Shown: piece after piece, positions 7,633 through 14,369 of the stretch
Position numbering within the stretch: the first letter of the stretch is position 1
Layout: each line of letters begins with the position of its first letter
From: Butyrivibrio sp.
GTDB lineage: Bacteria; Bacillota; Clostridia; Lachnospirales; Lachnospiraceae
Assembly (NCBI GenBank): GCA_015056585.1
Contig: SVFZ01000091.1
Location: 1 to 38,567 of the forward strand
Direction: 5' to 3'
Length of the DNA: 38,567 nucleotides
Program-made: the position numbers and the translations under genes
Notes under the pieces: generated by a model
What the model saw: only the letters and a program-made list of their open reading frames with translations
Told to the model about the DNA's origin: nothing
Database searches by the model: none

Positions 7633-9267
7633 TCAGGGAACGTAGATCTGGTTAATGCCATAAAGCTCGCCGTCAATGATGCCCAGTGCAACGAGCATTC
7701 CATTAGTCATATAGTACTCTTTGGCATCAGCTGACCAGTTGGGATAATTGTCACCTTTAAATTCTCTTCCAACAATGTATTCAGTTTGGAGCTGTGAAAA
7801 CTCACCGTCTTCAACAAATTTCTGGAGGATTATCTCACAGTTTTCTTTGATCTGGAAGGTGACATTTTCCTCAATAAGGATGCGTTCATTGCCTTCATTA
7901 AACAGAGGTACCACATTGTACTCCTGTTCATATTCGCCTTTTTCAAGGGCAAAATAGAAGCTGTCGCTATTTCTTTTTACAATGAATTCCTGAAATCTTG
8001 ACTTGCCGACAGAGTCCCACTTGAACTCTTCGTCAGTTCCGTATTGAAGTTCTTTGTTGGCATCCTCAAAAGATGCAACTGTATACTGTGTTCCGTTTAC
8101 TGAGAACAGCATATCACCGTCTTTTGCTTCATCAACGTAGTTAGCCTTGATCTTTTCGTTGCGGTAAATATCGCCGGTCAGCGTTGTCTCATCAAACTTT
8201 TTCACATACATATAGAGATTGTTGTCATTGTCATAGTATTTGAGAGCCTCAAAGGTCCTGGGATTGCAGTTGCCAAGGCATGAAAGCGAGATCACTTCAT
8301 TATTTTCGGAAAAGGTTATTGTCGGAAATGCACCATCGTCCCAATTGAACTTGGCTTTTGAATTGTCATCTGCCGAAGCAAAATGGAAGGTGATATCTTC
8401 GCCGTTTATCTCGTAGGAAAAAGGAAGACCTGAAAGACCATCAGGTGTCTGCGTGGAGCCGGAGGTCTCACCGTCAAATATATAGTAGCTTGAAATATTG
8501 TACAGATCATCGCCTTTGTAGGCTGCGTAAACAGCACCTGAAAGCTTCGGTGTTCCATCCGGGGAAACACCTGCTTTTGTGAATGATACGGGCTCTGAAT
8601 TCTGGTACACTTCACTTAATTCGTCAAATACGGAAGAATCTTCCTGAATTTCAGCGACGCCGTCTTTGTAATTGTGATAAATACCATCCTCAGTAGCTGA
8701 ATAATCGATGTTTGCTTCTTCGGTGATTACAAACTTGCCGGTGTCTTTGCTTACATATCCTTTTGTTACAGAGTTTCGCATGGATAAAATAAGACTATTG
8801 TCATCAGTAACAGCAATTGGATAAGCTGTACCGCCGCTCTGGACGGTAGTGACTTTTTCAACGAAGCCATCTTTTTCGATAAAAACAGTAGCTTCGTAGG
8901 TTGCCTGATGTCCCAAAAGATCATCAAAAACATAACTTGTTACAAGAAGCGCATCCTCGCCTTCGCAGATAGGAGCGTAAGCGTAGGCCTGTCCTGCGCA
9001 AAGTAAATCGACGAGCTCTTCGAAAGTGGCAGGCAGAGCAGCGCCAATCCCTGCAGCAAAGATGTCGGTGCTTTCGGTATTTGCTGCCGTATCAGTATTG
9101 TCAGTGTTTGTTGCTGCCTCTGCGTTGCCTGTGTATGTTTCGGCTTCCGCTGTCAAGTCTGTTGGAGTCTCACTTGCAGAAGGCTCTGCAGCTGTATTTC
9201 CGCATCCGGTAATGACAGAGAACAGGGTTACTGCAGTTACCAATAGCTCGAGTGTTTTTTTCTTCAT
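7633..9267 (-). CDS. Large hypothetical lipoprotein
   Basis: This 544-residue secreted lipoprotein has a signal peptide ending in a lipobox, SVITGCGN, with Cys22 as the lipidated residue. A low-complexity linker rich in Thr, Ala, Glu and Asn (about residues 24-70) follows, as is common for surface-exposed proteins of Gram-positive bacteria. The rest, about 70-544, is beta-rich and acidic, with repeated short strands and Asp/Asn turns, but no domain was recognised. A GAGGGGA ribosome site precedes the ATG. The gene converges with the SurA-like gene, leaving five bases between stops. It is divergent from the thioesterase at 9525. The secretion call is firm; the function is unknown. Confidence 0.75.
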   Translation of the reverse strand: MKKKTLELLVTAVTLFSVITGCGNTAAEPSASETPTDLTAEAETYTGNAEAATNTDNTDTAANTESTDIFAAGIGAALPATFEELVDLLCAGQAYAYAPICEGEDALLVTSYVFDDLLGHQATYEATVFIEKDGFVEKVTTVQSGGTAYPIAVTDDNSLILSMRNSVTKGYVSKDTGKFVITEEANIDYSATEDGIYHNYKDGVAEIQEDSSVFDELSEVYQNSEPVSFTKAGVSPDGTPKLSGAVYAAYKGDDLYNISSYYIFDGETSGSTQTPDGLSGLPFSYEINGEDITFHFASADDNSKAKFNWDDGAFPTITFSENNEVISLSCLGNCNPRTFEALKYYDNDNNLYMYVKKFDETTLTGDIYRNEKIKANYVDEAKDGDMLFSVNGTQYTVASFEDANKELQYGTDEEFKWDSVGKSRFQEFIVKRNSDSFYFALEKGEYEQEYNVVPLFNEGNERILIEENVTFQIKENCEIILQKFVEDGEFSQLQTEYIVGREFKGDNYPNWSADAKEYYMTNGMLVALGIIDGELYGINQIYVP

Positions 9268-9468
9268 ATTTTCCCCTCATTTTTCATATTTTCATATATT
9301 GAATAAAAATAATTTTACACTCGGATTGGTGTGCAAAAAATTAAATGTCTATAAAATTTTCTGAATATTATATTTTTTTGCAAAAATAGGCCAAAAAGCA
9401 CAAACAGCAGAAAGCCTCTGTCAGAGACTGTAAGCTATATGTAATCATCTGCACTATTGGAGTAAGCC

Positions 9469-9496
9469 TTTACAAAAAGAACTATGGTCTTATAAT
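9469..9496 (+). promoter_or_regulatory. Probable sigma-A promoter of the YbgC-like thioesterase
   Basis: TTTACA (9469-9474) and TATAAT (9491-9496) are separated by 16 bases, placing transcription start about 20 bases before the ATG at 9525. The match is good at -10 and fair at -35. The opposite-strand lipoprotein promoter must lie in the same 257-bp divergent gap but was not identified. Confidence 0.55.
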
Positions 9497-9524
9497 TTAG
9501 GTAATACACAGGGGGGCTTGTTAA

Positions 9525-9938
9525 ATGGAGTACATACACACCGTTCAGTATTATGAAACAGACAAGATGGGGATCACGCACCATTCCAATTATATAAGGT
9601 GGATGGAAGAAGCGAGAGTAGATTTCCTGTCTCAGATAGGCTGGGAGTTTGCAAAGCTTGAAGAAATGGGAATAGTGTCGCCGGTTCTTTCTGTGAACTG
9701 TGACTACAAGTATCCGACAAAGTTTTCAGATAAAGTGTACATCACTGTTTCGGTAAAAGAGTTCAAGGGTGTGAAGCTTTTCCTCGATTACGAAATGAAA
9801 AATGAGGAGGGAAAAGTTGTGTGTGTTGGTACAACTTCCCACGCTTTTTTGAATACTGACGGAATGCCCATCAGGATGAAGCGGGAGTTTCCGGAATTAT
9901 ATGAAACACTAAGCAGTCTGATTTTGCAGGATAAGTGA
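9525..9938 (+). CDS. YbgC/FadM-type acyl-CoA thioesterase
   Basis: This 137-residue single hotdog-domain protein is of the 4-hydroxybenzoyl-CoA thioesterase class. The signature YYETDKMGITHHSNYIRWME contains the catalytic Asp13 and the conserved His-x-x-Tyr, followed by EARVDFL of the long hotdog helix. It is cytoplasmic and probably hydrolyses acyl-CoA or acyl-ACP thioesters. A G-rich ribosome site precedes the ATG, and a TTTACA-16-TATAAT promoter lies just upstream. A strong terminator at 10003-10043 follows, so it is probably a single-gene unit. Confidence 0.88.
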   Translation: MEYIHTVQYYETDKMGITHHSNYIRWMEEARVDFLSQIGWEFAKLEEMGIVSPVLSVNCDYKYPTKFSDKVYITVSVKEFKGVKLFLDYEMKNEEGKVVCVGTTSHAFLNTDGMPIRMKREFPELYETLSSLILQDK

Positions 9939-10002
9939 TAAGCTGGAGCTGCTTGAGCATGAGGCTGTGAAGCTATAAATGTTATTATAGATAAAAATGC
10001 AG

Positions 10003-10047
10003 AACGGGAAGTTAAACCAATATATAATTGGCAACTTCCCGTTTTCT
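10003..10047 (+). terminator. Intrinsic terminator after the thioesterase
   Basis: Perfect 11-bp arms AACGGGAAGTT (10003-10013) and AACTTCCCGTT (10033-10043) are followed by TTCTT. The stem resembles the terminator at 14181-14213 (GGGAAGT/ACTTCCC). Confidence 0.8.
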
Positions 10048-10230
10048 TATGAATGCAGAGACACTGCCCTGCATGGAGTGTATTTATCATATCATTACTG
10101 CATTGAAATTTCTATTAACTTCAGATTAAATTTAAGTTATCATATGATTACGGAGATCAAAGGTTTATGAGTCTTTATGGTATTGAGGGAATGGTAGAAA
10201 AAATATATTGAAACGGAATCGGAATTAAAA

Positions 10231-10683
10231 ATGAGAAAAGCACGTACAGAAAAAGAGAATGCAATACGAGAGAAGATGATTGCAGAGTTATATTCGAATG
10301 AGTATAACAAATTTATTGGATTTGAGGTAATGGAGCTGAGTCCGACCTACAGTAAGTCAAGGATCAAGTGCGATTCAAGGCTTCATAATACTTACGGAAG
10401 CATACATGGTGGGGCGCTTCTGTCTTTTGTAGATGCGATGGCAGGTGCAACCGGGAGTATGAGTGGATATTATGTTACAACAGTTTCCGCCAACCTGAAT
10501 TTTCTTTTGCCGGCTGTGAATACAGAATATATTTATTGTGAATGCATGAAACTTAAAACCGGAAAGCATATTCTTGTATTTGATATCAGAGTAACCGATG
10601 ACGAAGGAAATCTGCTGGACAGCGGAGAATTTTCATTCTTCGCAAGCAAAGTCCCTGTTCTGGGAGACAGCCTGAAATTTTGA
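10231..10683 (+). CDS. PaaI-type hotdog thioesterase
   Basis: This 150-residue hotdog protein is of the PaaI/YdiI class. The diagnostic segment is TYGSIHGGALLSFVDAMAGA, containing HGG and the aspartate at the start of the central helix. An N-terminal basic helix of about 28 residues (RKARTEKENAIREKMIAEL) precedes the domain, so a start nearer codon 16 (ATG at 10276) is possible. Neither candidate has a strong ribosome site. The likely activity is hydrolysis of aromatic or aliphatic acyl-CoA in the cytoplasm. It is not closely linked to the thioesterase at 9525, because a terminator separates them. Confidence 0.83.
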   Translation: MRKARTEKENAIREKMIAELYSNEYNKFIGFEVMELSPTYSKSRIKCDSRLHNTYGSIHGGALLSFVDAMAGATGSMSGYYVTTVSANLNFLLPAVNTEYIYCECMKLKTGKHILVFDIRVTDDEGNLLDSGEFSFFASKVPVLGDSLKF

Positions 10684-10840
10684 AAAAGAGAAACAGAGAG
10701 TATAAAGTAAATAAGTTTGTTGTATAATATGATTAAGGCGTAAAAGTTCATAAATGCTCGCATGTTTAGCGTTTTGACTTTACGATTTTATAACATATTT
10801 TTATTTGCTGCATAGTTTATTTTGTTGGAGGAGGCACAAA

Positions 10841-11059
10841 ATGGGAGACATTACTGAGATTATCAAAAAGATCAATGGTAACAAAGAGCTTATGGCACAG
10901 ATTGCCAAGGCAGATCCTAAGCAGGGCGTAGAGCTTCTTAAAAAGGCAAACATTGATGTGTCAGAAGATGACATCAAGAAAGTTCAGGCTGCATTTTCAG
11001 ACGGTAAGATCGATCTTAATGACATCAAGAATCTTGCGGGCGGATTATTCAAAAAGTAA
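10841..11059 (+). CDS. 72-aa helical protein of unknown function
   Basis: This 72-residue protein beginning MGDITEIIKKINGNKEL is highly charged and almost entirely helical by pattern. The middle part (ELLKKANIDVSEDDIKKVQ) is weakly reminiscent of Nif11-type leader peptides. The C-terminus NLAGGLFKK contains a Gly-Gly near the end, but no maturation or transport genes are nearby. A near-perfect GGAGGAGG site lies 7 bases before the ATG, suggesting high translation. A strong terminator follows at 11091-11120, making this a discrete unit. No function is assigned. Confidence 0.7.
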   Translation: MGDITEIIKKINGNKELMAQIAKADPKQGVELLKKANIDVSEDDIKKVQAAFSDGKIDLNDIKNLAGGLFKK

Positions 11060-11090
11060 AAACAGCGCAGCTTTCGTGAAAATAGCTCTA

Positions 11091-11120
11091 AAAGGTCGCA
11101 TTAAATTGCGGCCTTTTTTT
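11091..11120 (+). terminator. Intrinsic terminator
   Basis: Arms AAAGGTCGCA (11091-11100) and TGCGGCCTTT (11107-11116), with one G-T wobble and a 6-base loop, are followed by a T run to 11120. It ends the 72-aa gene's transcript and insulates the MerR promoter. Confidence 0.85.
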
Positions 11121-11145
11121 AGTACAAAAAATGGCACAAAAAGTA

Positions 11146-11176
11146 TTGACTCCTACGTTACGTAATAGTTTATGTT
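11146..11176 (+). promoter_or_regulatory. MerR-type autoregulated promoter
   Basis: TTGACT (11146-11151) and TATGTT (11171-11176) are separated by 19 bases, the over-long spacing typical of MerR-family activated promoters. The spacer holds a dyad around TTACGTAA, and the segment CTACGTTACGTAATAG resembles the site described for Mta/BmrR/TipA-type regulators. This implies autoregulation by the gene at 11205. Confidence 0.7.
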
Positions 11177-11204
11177 ATAGTTACACGTGAAGGAGATGAA
11201 AGCT

Positions 11205-11933
11205 ATGATGACAGTAAATGAAGTAAGTAAACTGACAGGAGTGAGTATACGCGCTTTGCAGTATTACGACAAAATTGGACTCTTGAAGCCGGCAGAATAC
11301 ACAGAGTCCGGGTACAGGCTGTATGACGATGCAGCTTTGGAAAAATTGCAGCAGATTTTATTGTTCAGAGAGCTGGAGTTTCCGCTAAAAGACATAAAAG
11401 AAATTGTAACCAGATCTGATTTTGACAAGAGGAAAGCACTTGATCAGCAGATAGAGCTTCTTGAACTTAAGAAGGAACATATCGAAAATCTGATAGTCAT
11501 GTGCAAAGGATTAAAACTGAGAGGAGTGAGAAAATTGGATTTTACAGCATTTGATTTAAGTAAGATAGATGAATATTCCAAAAAGGCTAAGGAGCAGTGG
11601 GGCAAAACGCCCGAATTTAAGGAGTTTGAGGAAAAGGATAAGAATCGATCAGATTCCGACAAGGCAGAAATGATAGCCAAGTTCACAAAGATTTTCGAAG
11701 AGTTCGGCGCCATGAAGGATTCTGATCCTACATCCGAAAGAGCTCAGGATCAGGTTAAAAAGCTTCAGGACTATATCACCGACCATTTCTATAAGTGTAC
11801 TGATAAAATTCTTTTCGGCCTTGGGAAAATGTATGCCGGTGGAGGCGAATTTACCGACAACATCGATAATATAGGCGGCCCCGGAACAGCCGAGTTTGCT
11901 TATCAGGCAATAAAGGCATTTTGTGGAAAGTAA
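11205..11933 (+). CDS. MerR-family regulator with TipAS-like ligand domain
   Basis: This 242-residue regulator has an N-terminal MerR winged helix (MTVNEVSKLTGVSIRALQYY, then GLLKPAEYTESGYRLY). A coiled-coil dimer helix follows at about residues 70-108. The C-terminal domain, about 115-242, has the TipAS-type antibiotic-binding fold pattern, including the conserved YKCTDKILFGLGKMY segment. Homologues such as TipA and Mta sense thiopeptides or other drugs and activate export or resistance genes. The AAGGAG site at 11190-11195 best fits ATG 11205; the upstream in-frame GTG overlaps it. The promoter has the MerR-type 19-bp spacer, implying autoregulation. No transporter is next to it. Confidence 0.92.
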   Translation: MMTVNEVSKLTGVSIRALQYYDKIGLLKPAEYTESGYRLYDDAALEKLQQILLFRELEFPLKDIKEIVTRSDFDKRKALDQQIELLELKKEHIENLIVMCKGLKLRGVRKLDFTAFDLSKIDEYSKKAKEQWGKTPEFKEFEEKDKNRSDSDKAEMIAKFTKIFEEFGAMKDSDPTSERAQDQVKKLQDYITDHFYKCTDKILFGLGKMYAGGGEFTDNIDNIGGPGTAEFAYQAIKAFCGK

Positions 11934-12142
11934 GATAATAAGACTTTAAGCGGATACTGTTAAAGTATGTTTGCTGATCAATTTTGCCAAAGTGCTCCCA
12001 GATAACAATTTCATTGTTGGTGCATTTTTTTATGGTGAAATCCGGATACAGGCGATAAAAGTAATACCAAGACCACCCAAAAGAGATGTCATGGTATTAT
12101 TCATTCAGAAAACTACAGAGCTAAGCAACAGGAAAGCAAAAA

Positions 12143-12445
12143 ATGAGAGAGATAGTATTATGTTTAAAAACCAAAGAAGACGAGATTCTTTCTAAGCAGG
12201 TAGCGATGCTCAGCGAAAGGCACCACGCCGGTGTAAAGCGGATATCTGCTGATGAAGCTCGCAGCGTAATAGAAACCGGCAATGAGAATACCCTATTCAT
12301 CAGCGATGACGAGACTTTGCTTAATGAGGCAAAAGAAAAGGGACTGCTTGTAAATAATCCTATGAAGATGAAGGAGTCTTATGCAAAAGCGATGGAGATG
12401 CTAAAAACAATAGGAGTACAGCAAAATTTAAGCAAAAAGCAATAA
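12143..12445 (+). CDS. Small hypothetical protein
   Basis: This 100-residue protein beginning MREIVLCLKTKEDEIL is not recognised. The central stretch NENTLFISDDETLLNEAKEKG looks like a Rossmann-type or HAD-like strand-helix segment, but no complete domain is present. There is no signal peptide. AGGAA at 12130-12134 lies about 8 bases before the ATG. The last codons overlap the first unit of a 35-bp tandem duplication (12434-12503). It lies between the MerR gene and the attenuator-preceded fusion gene. Coding status is probable rather than certain. Confidence 0.55.
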   Translation: MREIVLCLKTKEDEILSKQVAMLSERHHAGVKRISADEARSVIETGNENTLFISDDETLLNEAKEKGLLVNNPMKMKESYAKAMEMLKTIGVQQNLSKKQ

Positions 12446-12503
12446 GCTAAGCACATAAACAGACAAACAAAAAGCAATAAACTAAGTACAGCAACAGGCA
12501 AAC
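12434..12503 (+). repeat. 35-bp tandem duplication (two copies)
   Basis: Units 12434-12468 and 12469-12503 both begin AAAAAGCAATAA and end CAAAC, with a handful of substitutions between. The first unit includes the stop of the small gene at 12143. It looks like a simple slippage or unequal-exchange duplication. Confidence 0.7.
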
Positions 12504-12551
12504 ATTAGAACTAATTGACAAGGAATTAAAAATATCTGCTACAGAAAGCTG

Positions 12552-12580
12552 TTGACAGCATTTTGTCTGTCAATTATACT
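12552..12580 (+). promoter_or_regulatory. Consensus sigma-A promoter with overlapping operator
   Basis: TTGACA (12552-12557) and TATACT (12575-12580) are separated by exactly 17 bases. A perfect 7-bp inverted repeat, TTGACAG (12552-12558) and CTGTCAA (12567-12573), overlaps the -35 and spacer, a typical repressor position. Transcription would begin near 12587. Confidence 0.8.
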
Positions 12581-12615
12581 ATCAACTAATAATTTTCAGA
12601 AAGCGATATGACATT

Positions 12616-12729
12616 ATGAGAAATATCAACCTCATCAATTCAATAGCACCCACAAATTCTAAACCCGTGAACTTTAATAATCAGGGGTCTAATGGTGTTG
12701 TGTTTGATGAGGACAGTGGAAATGCATAG
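12616..12729 (+). CDS. Putative 37-aa leader peptide
   Basis: The ORF beginning MRNINLINSIAPTNSK encodes 37 residues, nine of them Asn. Its start overlaps, as ATGA, the stop of a three-codon ORF (MTL, 12608-12619) that has an AGAAAG site, so translation could be coupled. It contains attenuator segments 1 and 2 and ends 34 bases before segment 3. This layout fits a leader peptide for ribosome-mediated attenuation. The direct ribosome site is poor, so translation is uncertain. Confidence 0.45.
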   Translation: MRNINLINSIAPTNSKPVNFNNQGSNGVVFDEDSGNA

Positions 12730-12763
12730 TGTATAACTGTATTTGCATTACTTACAAGAGATT

Positions 12764-12804
12764 AAACCTCATCAGACTGATCAAAAGTTTGATGAGGTTT
12801 TTTT
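12764..12804 (+). terminator. Leader terminator (attenuator) before the GNAT-methyltransferase gene
   Basis: A perfect 11-bp stem, AAACCTCATCA / TGATGAGGTTT, with a 15-base loop is followed by a T run to 12804. It lies about 180 bases after the inferred transcription start and 63 bases before the gene it would control. The left arm can alternatively pair with 12704-12712. Confidence 0.85.
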
Positions 12805-12867
12805 ATACCCAAAGACAGCGAAAAGCCAGCAACAAAAACAGACCGGAAGAAAAAGGAGGAGAAAATT

Positions 12868-14160
12868 ATGGAACTTATCAGGGTGCAGGATTCAGACTTT
12901 AGAAAGACTTACGAACTTTATATGTCTTTCCCGGAAAGTGAGAATGGCTATATAAACAACGTATATGGCTATGATTATGATCGTTTTCTTGAATGGATTG
13001 AGATGAAGCGAAACTGGTCTATGGGAAAAGAGCTTCCGGAGGGCTTTGTGCCTGATACAACCTATGTGCTTGCAGATGGCGACACTTATGTTGGTGTTTT
13101 TAACCTGCGCCATTATCTGAATGATTTTCTCCGTGAAGGGGCAGGTCATATCGGATACTGCATTTCGCAGAAATACAGAGGAAAAGGTTACGCAACAAAG
13201 GGCCTCGAACTTGCGCTTGCAAAGGCAAGACAAAAGAGCATTCACGAAGTTTATATGTCTGTGAACAAGGATAATCCTGCAAGTCTTCGGGTTCAGATAA
13301 AGAACGGGGCCTATATTCACCATGAAAATGAAAAAGAGTATTTTACCAGAATAAACCAGATAGATGATGGTGCATCAAGAGAAGAGATTGTCAGCAAGTA
13401 CTATACCCAGTACGAAGAGGATAGCAGACTTGAGAGATCAGTCCATGGAAGGCTTGAGTACGCTGTGACCATGGATTACATCCACAGATATGCTGATAAG
13501 AGTTCAAAGATCCTGGAAGTCGGCGCCGGAACAGGAAGATATTCTGTGGCTCTTGCAAAAGAGGGCATGGATGTAACAGCGGTGGAACTTGTTGAGAAAA
13601 ACCTTGAGGTGCTTAGAGACCACAGTAAGGGCATGGCTAACATCAAGTCCTTCCGTGGAGATGCTACAAAGCTTGATGAATTTGAGGATGATACTTTTGA
13701 TATCACGCTTGTTCTCGGACCTTTATACCACCTCTATGAAAAAGACGAAGTGGATAAGGCAATCGATGAAGCTATAAGAGTAACAAAACCTGGTGGGATC
13801 ATGATGTTTGCGTTCATTTCGGTATACGCGATAATGTACTCAAACTACTTCTACGGCAACTGGGCCGAAGGGCAGGAAGAGAACTTTACAGATGACTACA
13901 AATTCAGGCACTTTAAAGAGCAGCTCTTTACCGGGTACGATGTGACTGAGTTTGAGCATCTCTTTGACGGGAAAAATGTGACCTATATCACAACGACCGG
14001 CGTTGATGGCCTTCTTGAGCCAATAGAGCACAGGGCAGACTTTGCACTATCAGATGAAGACTTCAAGAAGCATTTTGAGTGGTATCTGCATTTTTCGGAA
14101 AAGAGAGAGCTGCTGGGAAACACAAATCATCTGCTGTATATCTGTCGCAAGAACAGCTAA
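12868..14160 (+). CDS. GNAT acetyltransferase - SAM methyltransferase fusion
   Basis: This 430-residue bifunctional protein has an N-terminal GNAT domain (about 1-165) with the acetyl-CoA loop QKYRGKGYATKG and the closing ENEKEYFTRI strand. The C-terminal class I methyltransferase domain (about 170-430) has motif I ILEVGAGTGRYSVALAKEG, the acidic end of strand 2 in VTAVELVEKN, and the post-motif stretch LVLGPLYHLYEKDE. Substrates are unknown; small-molecule or drug modification is one possibility, given the leader control. A strong AAGGAGG site precedes the ATG. A promoter, leader ORF and terminator/antiterminator pair lie upstream, and a terminator lies at 14181-14220, so it is a single-gene regulated unit. 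The reading frame runs through the domain junction without a break. Confidence 0.88.
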   Translation: MELIRVQDSDFRKTYELYMSFPESENGYINNVYGYDYDRFLEWIEMKRNWSMGKELPEGFVPDTTYVLADGDTYVGVFNLRHYLNDFLREGAGHIGYCISQKYRGKGYATKGLELALAKARQKSIHEVYMSVNKDNPASLRVQIKNGAYIHHENEKEYFTRINQIDDGASREEIVSKYYTQYEEDSRLERSVHGRLEYAVTMDYIHRYADKSSKILEVGAGTGRYSVALAKEGMDVTAVELVEKNLEVLRDHSKGMANIKSFRGDATKLDEFEDDTFDITLVLGPLYHLYEKDEVDKAIDEAIRVTKPGGIMMFAFISVYAIMYSNYFYGNWAEGQEENFTDDYKFRHFKEQLFTGYDVTEFEHLFDGKNVTYITTTGVDGLLEPIEHRADFALSDEDFKKHFEWYLHFSEKRELLGNTNHLLYICRKNS

Positions 14161-14180
14161 AAAGACATATGACCATGAAT

Positions 14181-14220
14181 GGGAAGTTAGATCGGAAAAC
14201 CGGTTGACTTCCCGTTTTTT
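14181..14220 (+). terminator. Intrinsic terminator after the GNAT-methyltransferase gene
   Basis: GGGAAGT (14181-14187) pairs with ACTTCCC (14207-14213), with an inner CGG-AAAA-CCG hairpin in the loop, followed by G and six T residues to 14220. The outer stem resembles the terminator at 10003-10043. Confidence 0.8.
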
Positions 14221-14369
14221 ATTGCATACGAGAAACTGCATTGTAATTCCTATGAAAGCAAAAATTAATTCATAATCAGCAGAATAGGTCAGTAAATCAG
14301 CAGATGACTGTCTACATATATTACCCGGATCTGTGTAGAGTAGTAGATACAGAAACGTGAGGAAAAGAC

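Larger units (their letters stand above)
12446..12867 (+). promoter_or_regulatory. Leader region with promoter and four-segment attenuator
   Basis: This 422-base gene-poor stretch contains, in order, a tandem duplication, a consensus promoter with an inverted repeat, a 37-codon ORF, and four complementary segments. Segment 1 is 12628-12638 (AACCTCATCAA). Segment 2 is 12704-12712 (TTGATGAGG). Segment 3 is 12764-12774 (AAACCTCATCA). Segment 4 is 12790-12800 (TGATGAGGTTT), followed by T residues. Segments 1:2 and 3:4 can pair (9 and 11 bp), or 2:3 can pair instead (8 bp), which would undo the 3:4 terminator. Segments 1 and 2 lie inside the ORF, so ribosome position could decide readthrough into the GNAT-methyltransferase gene. 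Confidence 0.65.

Noticed and set aside
11971..12195. 74-aa ORF between the MerR gene and the small gene at 12143
   Set aside because: It needs a TTG start without a ribosome site, overlaps the better-supported gene at 12143 in another frame, and has no family features.
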